This document shows positions 59,829 to 64,000 of a stretch of 64,000 nt of DNA, one piece after another. Below the pieces are notes generated by a model that was not told where the DNA came from, made no database searches, and was given only the letters and a program-made list of their open reading frames with translations. This DNA comes from Butyrivibrio sp. AE3004 (GTDB taxonomy: Bacteria; Bacillota; Clostridia; Lachnospirales; Lachnospiraceae), in NCBI RefSeq assembly GCF_000703165.1, contig NZ_JNLQ01000002.1, positions 3,410,001-3,474,000 on the forward strand. The letters run 5' to 3'. The translations under genes were made by a program, and so were the position numbers. Each line of letters opens with the position of its first letter. Within the stretch, counting starts at the first letter, position 1.

Positions 59829-60584
59829 TTGGAAGATTACAGTAAACAACATAAGAAAGCCTGGGAGTTTGATGCATATGATTTTTGGGTAAGAACCGCC
59901 GGGACTCCGGAGGAAAGAGCATCAAAGGATAAAGAAAACTCTAGGAAGATGCTAAAGCAGTATGCGAACTACTTTGATTCTTTTGAAGGCGTCAAGGTAG
60001 CTAATATCTGCGGATCCTGCGGCAAGAAAGCAATTCCGCTGGCTCTTTTGGGAGCAGAGGTTACAGTATTTGATATATCCGAAGCCAATAAGAAATATGC
60101 CATGGAAACAGCTGAGGCTGCAGGCGTAAACATTGGCTATGAAGTTTGTGATATCATGGAAATCGATATGGAAAAGTATGCCGGTTTCTTTGATGTCGTA
60201 TTCATGGAAGGTGGAATCCTTCATTATTTCCACGATATAAATGCTTTTATGACCGTTATGAACGGACTCTTAAAGCCGGGTGGAAAGATGATCTGCAGCG
60301 ACTTTCATCCTTTTACCAAAATCTCGGATATATTAGGGTTACAGCAGCCTACCATGAGTTATTTCTCAACAGATATCTTTGAAGGTGAGATGGCGCACGC
60401 AAGATTTTACGATGAGGAGATCCGTAAGCAGATCCCGAAATGCCATTACAGGAAGTACACCATCAGCGAGATCATCAATTCTATCATCGGGAGCGGATTT
60501 ACTTTGGAGCGTTTTGATGAACATCCTTCATGGGAAAATGAAAAACTCCCGGGTGAGTTTACAGCGATAGCAATAAAGCGGTGA
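59829..60584 (+). CDS. SAM-dependent methyltransferase
   Basis: 251 aa class I methyltransferase. VANICGSCGKKAIPLALLGA is motif I in the form seen in several small-molecule methylases, FDISEANKKYAMETA motif post-I, FDVVFMEGGILHYFHDINAF motif II/III and LLKPGGKMICSDFHPF the later strand. Target unknown. TTG start; GGGAGG lies about 10 bases upstream. It opens a run of accessory genes that ends with an ANT(6)-like gene. Confidence 0.86.
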   Translation: MEDYSKQHKKAWEFDAYDFWVRTAGTPEERASKDKENSRKMLKQYANYFDSFEGVKVANICGSCGKKAIPLALLGAEVTVFDISEANKKYAMETAEAAGVNIGYEVCDIMEIDMEKYAGFFDVVFMEGGILHYFHDINAFMTVMNGLLKPGGKMICSDFHPFTKISDILGLQQPTMSYFSTDIFEGEMAHARFYDEEIRKQIPKCHYRKYTISEIINSIIGSGFTLERFDEHPSWENEKLPGEFTAIAIKR

Positions 60585-60703
60585 GTAAAGTTTTGTTATA
60601 ACCGTTCTTTCTATATGAAGCTGCCGGGGTGGCTGTTATCATTCTTTTTGTAAGACGCCGATACAAGTAACAGGAAATAAGCAGATACGAAAGGATGATA
60701 AAA

Positions 60704-61411
60704 ATGAATAGAGATATTTTTATAAAAAACCTGACCGGAGACCGGATAGAGATGAGTCCCAAGGGCAGATGTGCAAACGAGCTTTCCGTTGAAGAATTTG
60801 AAAAAGGATATGAGAAGTTTTTCGAAATGGTCTTTGAGATCGCCGATACGGATGTTTCCTCCATAACCGGATACGGGGAATTCAACGAAGACAATAAAGC
60901 CCCCTTTGCCACTTTCGAAGAGTTCGTTCGCGAGACTTTTAACGAGGATCAGGAAGGCTACTGGCATAACTGGACGCAGATGTTTGAAACAACATTCTTA
61001 AGGAAAGATTATTTCGACAAGATATATGCAAAGATCATGCAGTATGCTCCCTACTGCGAAGGGCAGAGATTCCTTGCAAATAACAATACCTTTTTTGTCA
61101 ACATGATCGTGGATGATTCGGGAAAAACCTACTGTGCAGACTGGGGCCGTGCCGGTATCATGGATTATTTGATGGATTTTGCAATCCTTGATCTTAACAA
61201 GCCCTATCTTCTAGTTCCGGAAAAACTATATGAGTATGTCCAGAAAAAGAAGATTGAAATAAAGAACTTTAAGGAACGATTTTTATGCATGGCGTATTTT
61301 AAGGGACTGCACACACTCATGTGGCATGCATCCATAGACGATCTTGAGTCCTGCGAATCCATTACCGCATCTTTAAATGAACTGGAAGAGCGCATGAACA
61401 GGCTGGTCTGA
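60704..61411 (+). CDS. APH-fold protein lacking the catalytic HGD motif (possible pseudokinase)
   Basis: 235 aa. The C-terminal half looks like the C-lobe of aminoglycoside/hygromycin-type phosphotransferases: ITGYGEFNEDNKAPFATFEE, then FLANNNTFFVNMIVDDSGK, then YCADWGRAGIMDYLMDFAIL. In active enzymes the middle segment reads H-G-D-x-x-x-x-N with the catalytic aspartate; here ANN stands in its place, though the following N and the metal-binding DW remain. The N-terminal kinase lobe with a glycine loop and lysine is missing or very short. Start at the ATG nine bases after AAAGG; an earlier ATG three codons upstream is too close. The next gene starts four bases after its stop. Confidence 0.7.
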   Translation: MNRDIFIKNLTGDRIEMSPKGRCANELSVEEFEKGYEKFFEMVFEIADTDVSSITGYGEFNEDNKAPFATFEEFVRETFNEDQEGYWHNWTQMFETTFLRKDYFDKIYAKIMQYAPYCEGQRFLANNNTFFVNMIVDDSGKTYCADWGRAGIMDYLMDFAILDLNKPYLLVPEKLYEYVQKKKIEIKNFKERFLCMAYFKGLHTLMWHASIDDLESCESITASLNELEERMNRLV

Positions 61412-61415
61412 ACAG

Positions 61416-62072
61416 ATGAAATATGAAAATGCAAAGGATATTCTCCCCGCAAGCCTTTTGAGAGAAGTGCAAAAGTATGCAGAAGGAAAAGCCATCTATA
61501 TACCTAAGCGCGAAAGATCAAAGGGCTGGGGAGAAGCATCTGGTTATCGTGAAAAACTGAATAAGAGAAATGCTCTCATCTGCAGCAGGTATGGCGCAGG
61601 TGCCGGTATTATGGAACTGGCGGAGGAGTTTTTTCTCTCTCCGGAATCGATCAAGAAAATAGTGTACGGTAAGAAGATAAAACTCCCCGAGTATTCCCCC
61701 ACCATATACTCCGCAAAGCAGTATTCGGATGCCGGTATAGGTGAAGAATGGGTAAGGATATATCTGGACAATGAAGGTATGGATACACCTGATGGGTCGG
61801 AGTTTTTCCTTTCTGAACTTGTAAAGATCCCTCTTCGCCTTATAGAGGATGGTACAGGTGTGGAGGCAAAAGAAGAATCTGATGCGTACACAGATAAACC
61901 TTTGATCATTATGTTCGAGGATCACAAATTCAGAAGCTTCTGTGGAGAAGAATATCTTGCTTTTTTGAGAAAGGAAAAGAAGAACGCACACTGGGCTTTT
62001 ATTATTGTAGGCCACAAGGAGTATAGCTACTATTTTAATAACTTTGGTAAGCAGTTTCAGAGAGGAAAATGA
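61416..62072 (+). CDS. CD3324-like HTH protein fused to an unknown domain
   Basis: 218 aa. The first 85 residues match the CD3324 family, small Mor-activator-like proteins: NAKDILPASLLREVQKYAEG, AIYIPKRERSKGWGEASGYR and ELAEEFFLSPESIKKIVYGK (likely helix-turn-helix). These proteins are normally only about 90-100 aa. Here about 120 more residues follow, with GIGEEWVRIYLDNEGMDTPD, DKPLIIMFEDHKFRSFCG and KNAHWAFIIVGHKEYSYYF, which I do not recognise. It starts four bases after the pseudokinase-like gene and 33 bases before the ANT(6)-like gene, so the three are probably one transcript. Confidence 0.68.
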   Translation: MKYENAKDILPASLLREVQKYAEGKAIYIPKRERSKGWGEASGYREKLNKRNALICSRYGAGAGIMELAEEFFLSPESIKKIVYGKKIKLPEYSPTIYSAKQYSDAGIGEEWVRIYLDNEGMDTPDGSEFFLSELVKIPLRLIEDGTGVEAKEESDAYTDKPLIIMFEDHKFRSFCGEEYLAFLRKEKKNAHWAFIIVGHKEYSYYFNNFGKQFQRGK

Positions 62073-62105
62073 TTTAGAAAATCAAAAATGTGGGGTAAAT
62101 GATAA

Positions 62106-62978
62106 ATGCGTACAGAGAAAGAGATGATGGAACTGATCCTGCGTACAGCTGAGGAAGATGCCAGAATCCGAGCTGTTTATATGAACGGATCAAGAACCAA
62201 TCCCAATGCTCCAAAGGATATTTTTCAGGATTATGACATTGTTTATGTTGTGGAAGAAACCGGATCTTTTATCCGGGACAAGGAGTGGATCCGGCGGTTC
62301 GGGGATATACTGTTTATGCAGTATCCTGACGAACATCCGGATTATCCGAGTGACAAAGAAAACTCCTATGGCTGGCTGATGATATTTACGGACGGAAACA
62401 GGCTGGATCTTACAGTTAAATCGGTTCCACATGCAAAGGAAAACGTTAAGGAAGACAGTTTATGCAAGATCCTGCTGGATAAAGACGGAATTCTTCCTGA
62501 GATTCCAGAGGCATCGGAAGAAACGTATTTAGTCCATCGGCCGTCAAAGGAACAGTATGCGGCCGTCTGCAACGAATTCTGGTGGTGCCTTAACAATATC
62601 GCAAAGGGTCTTTGGAGAAAAGAAGTGACATATGCACAGGATATGCTGAACTTCGTGGTCAGAAAGCAGCTTGAAAAGATGCTTTCCTGGAAAATAGGAG
62701 AACTGACCGATTATTCTGTCAGCGTCGGTAAATCCGGAAAGTATATGAAGAAATGGCTCTCTGAAGAAGAGTGGCAGAAGTATCTGGACACTTATTGCGG
62801 CACTGATGTAAACGACATGTGGAGCGCCGTGGAATCTATGTGCCGGCTGTTCATAGATGCTTCAAAATGGGTGGCAGAACATGGCAATTTCATCTTTGAC
62901 AGGCAGGAAGCTGATAATAGTTTCAAATACTTCAGCACGGTGAAAGAAATGGATGGAAATGCGGTAAGCATTTTTTGA
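62106..62978 (+). CDS. ANT(6)-like aminoglycoside 6-adenylyltransferase
   Basis: 290 aa, normal length for AadE/ANT(6). RAVYMNGSRTNPNAPKDIF and QDYDIVYVVEET hold the nucleotidyltransferase GS and D-x-D metal site, and NRLDLTVKSV the third acidic residue; WWCLNNIAKGLWRKEVTYAQ and EKMLSWKIG belong to the C-terminal helical domain. Acquired enzymes adenylate streptomycin; chromosomal homologues like this may be weaker or act on something else. GGGG precedes the ATG by about eight bases. Confidence 0.88.
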   Translation: MRTEKEMMELILRTAEEDARIRAVYMNGSRTNPNAPKDIFQDYDIVYVVEETGSFIRDKEWIRRFGDILFMQYPDEHPDYPSDKENSYGWLMIFTDGNRLDLTVKSVPHAKENVKEDSLCKILLDKDGILPEIPEASEETYLVHRPSKEQYAAVCNEFWWCLNNIAKGLWRKEVTYAQDMLNFVVRKQLEKMLSWKIGELTDYSVSVGKSGKYMKKWLSEEEWQKYLDTYCGTDVNDMWSAVESMCRLFIDASKWVAEHGNFIFDRQEADNSFKYFSTVKEMDGNAVSIF

Positions 62979-63256
62979 AAACGTGGGTGACGAATGAGCG
63001 AGACAATGCTAGAATCATCTTGTCACCGTGACAATAAAATGACAATATAAACTTCAAAAAGTATAGTAGATACATTCAAACCGTTCAGAAATAAACTGTT
63101 AAACAAACCTAAGGCCAGCATAAACACGTAGCGCAAAAAATACATTTGCGAACTGGAATGATACCGGGTGGTTTACACATTTGTTTTTTAGTTCTTGATA
63201 TGTATTAGCCCGTACTTGTCTTGGTTTGACTAGTACTTGCCTTGTTTTATAGCCTG

Positions 63257-63338
63257 TGCCCCCATCGCGGGGCATCGGAATCTATCTTTTTTCAAATTCC
63301 GATGTCCTTTTTGGAAGCAGTTGACACTTCCGGACATC
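63257..63338 (+). repeat. Three consecutive hairpins in a gene-poor stretch
   Basis: TGCCCC/GGGGCA (63257-63274), ATCGGAAT/ATTCCGAT (63274-63303), and GATGTCC-GGAAG/CTTCC-GGACATC with a TTTTT bulge (63301-63338). Neighbouring hairpins share bases, so 2 and 3 partly exclude each other. Elsewhere in 62979-63519 I see only a small palindrome TTGTCAC/GTGACAA near 63021-63036 and no gene. Confidence 0.55.
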
Positions 63339-63519
63339 AAAAATCCCATTTTTTCAAATTTTGCTGTTTTTTAATAAGCTTGTGGGCCATAGGCGACAGC
63401 GGAATACTAAGATTTTGCAATCTCGCTGCTTTTGTAGCGAAATCAGTACACAAATAGGCGGCGAGGATGTAATAGAGAAACATTCCGCTGTATTGAGGTT
63501 AATTTTAGGAGGTATCATC

Positions 63520-63792
63520 ACGAATAAACAGACAAAGACATTAACAACATATTCAGCAACTAATAGATCAGAACATACTAAATCCTTAAAAAATAAAGCA
63601 TTAATAACAAATTCACTGAATTACACAAATCTATATTATGAGGCAAAGAGACGGTACAACGAACTCCTGCTGATCAAGAAATCAAAAGAGGCAGCGCTGG
63701 AGAAAGCACCGTTATGCAGATTGGCGTATGGGCAGATTTCTTCTGATGGAAAAGAAATTGGATGTAGAGACAGATTCTATTTTTCTTGCTGA
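63520..63792 (+). CDS. Hypothetical reading frame with ACG at the start position
   Basis: A perfect AGGAGG (63507-63512) is followed after seven bases by ACG AAT AAA CAG, where an ATG would be expected. The 90-codon frame (NKQTKTLTTYSATNRSEHT, then YYEAKRRYNELLLIKKSKEA) is helical and Lys-rich. No domain is recognised. Either an ACG or ATC start is used at low level, or the gene is dead. The last 47 bases overlap the GNAT frame. Confidence 0.35.
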   Translation, partial: TNKQTKTLTTYSATNRSEHTKSLKNKALITNSLNYTNLYYEAKRRYNELLLIKKSKEAALEKAPLCRLAYGQISSDGKEIGCRDRFYFSC

Positions 63793-64000
63793 AGCAAATG
63801 ATTTGTATGCAGATGAACTGCAAAGGTTCAAAGAGGAAGTACTTGAAGTAGATAAGGACAACGACGATCAGTTTGCAGGCTGTATGGGATTAAGAGATTG
63901 TGCTACAGCAAAGGAATGGATTGATATTTGTAATTTGAGAAAAAACGCTGAGACATGTGAGCAGGTTGGCACAAAAGTGCCTTCAACGACATATTTTGCT
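63746..64000 (+). CDS. GNAT-family acetyltransferase, N-terminal part (cut by window end)
   Basis: 85 codons without a stop to the window edge. FAGCMGLRDCATAKEWIDIC followed by KVPSTTYFA matches the N-terminal part of a common GNAT subfamily in Firmicutes, in which the acetyl-CoA motif comes later and would lie outside the window. An in-frame ATG at 63728 is an alternative start; neither has a convincing ribosome site, and translation may be coupled to the overlapping upstream frame. Confidence 0.75.
   Translation, partial: MEKKLDVETDSIFLAEANDLYADELQRFKEEVLEVDKDNDDQFAGCMGLRDCATAKEWIDICNLRKNAETCEQVGTKVPSTTYFA

Noticed and set aside
62106..62978. Recently acquired high-level streptomycin resistance gene
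   Set aside because: Family is clear but no mobile element borders the gene and chromosomal ANT(6)-like genes are common; resistance cannot be claimed from sequence.
59829..64000. Prophage or integrative element
   Set aside because: No integrase, terminase, capsid or conjugation gene is visible in the window.

Overview
The window looks like chromosomal DNA from a low-GC Firmicute, most likely a motile member of the Lachnospiraceae (Butyrivibrio/Roseburia-like). This is inferred from AT-rich intergenic DNA, AGGAGG-type ribosome sites, a T-box leader on ileS, PyrK/PyrD-type pyrimidine synthesis, a NupNOPQ/BMP nucleoside transporter, a CD3324-type protein and family-level resemblance of most proteins. 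Species cannot be fixed from the sequence alone.

Layout. 1-4.3 kb: RlmI-type rRNA methyltransferase (cut by the window start), FMN-binding protein, NAD+ diphosphatase (apparently leaderless mRNA), a small membrane protein, a LUD-domain protein, and a candidate structured small RNA with clear promoter and terminator. 4.4-6.3 kb: first copy of an 1852-bp IS1182-like element. 6.3-11.3 kb: a large GT-C-like membrane protein tightly coupled to a three-gene ABC-2 exporter. 11.3-13.9 kb: decayed accessory patch: GNAT gene, an antitoxin/PIN pair whose toxin has a stop at codon 2, DeoR and tyrosine-phosphatase remnants, 27-bp direct repeats, and two tandem tRNA-Gly(GCC) genes. 14-20.6 kb: radical SAM protein, SpoU methylase, PAP2 phosphatase, T-box and ileS. 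20.7-22.6 kb: second, apparently identical IS copy in the same orientation with a different target duplication.

22.6-33.6 kb: GtrII-like membrane protein, secreted SGNH protein, a minus-strand nucleoside uptake operon (BMP lipoprotein, ATPase, two permeases) ending in deoC, then glycogen phosphorylase. 33.7-43.8 kb: aconitase-family hydratase overlapping a divergent GH9-like lipoprotein, followed by alpha/beta hydrolase, a membrane-anchored MurF-like ligase, a DUF6020-like membrane protein and a Ddl with an odd low-complexity insert; plsC is convergent. 43.9-48.5 kb: pyrC-pyrK-pyrD, with YwiB-like and ispE genes convergent. 48.7-59.3 kb: unknown protein behind a sigma-28-like promoter, a membrane-anchored unknown protein, a secreted trigger-factor-like lipoprotein, asnS, a second GtrII paralogue, a PcsB/NlpC-type cell-wall hydrolase, a dGTPase-family HD protein and guaA.

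59.3-64 kb is accessory: evenly spaced TACGTGA/TCACGTA motifs, a methyltransferase, an APH-fold protein lacking its catalytic motif, a CD3324-like domain fused to an unknown domain, an ANT(6)-like adenylyltransferase, a hairpin-rich stretch, a reading frame with a good ribosome site but ACG where the start should be, and a truncated GNAT gene at the window edge. No CRISPR array, rRNA or intact prophage was seen. The best candidates for something new are the 4.1-kb small RNA, the MurF/Ddl membrane cluster, the pseudokinase/CD3324-fusion block and the periodic motif array.
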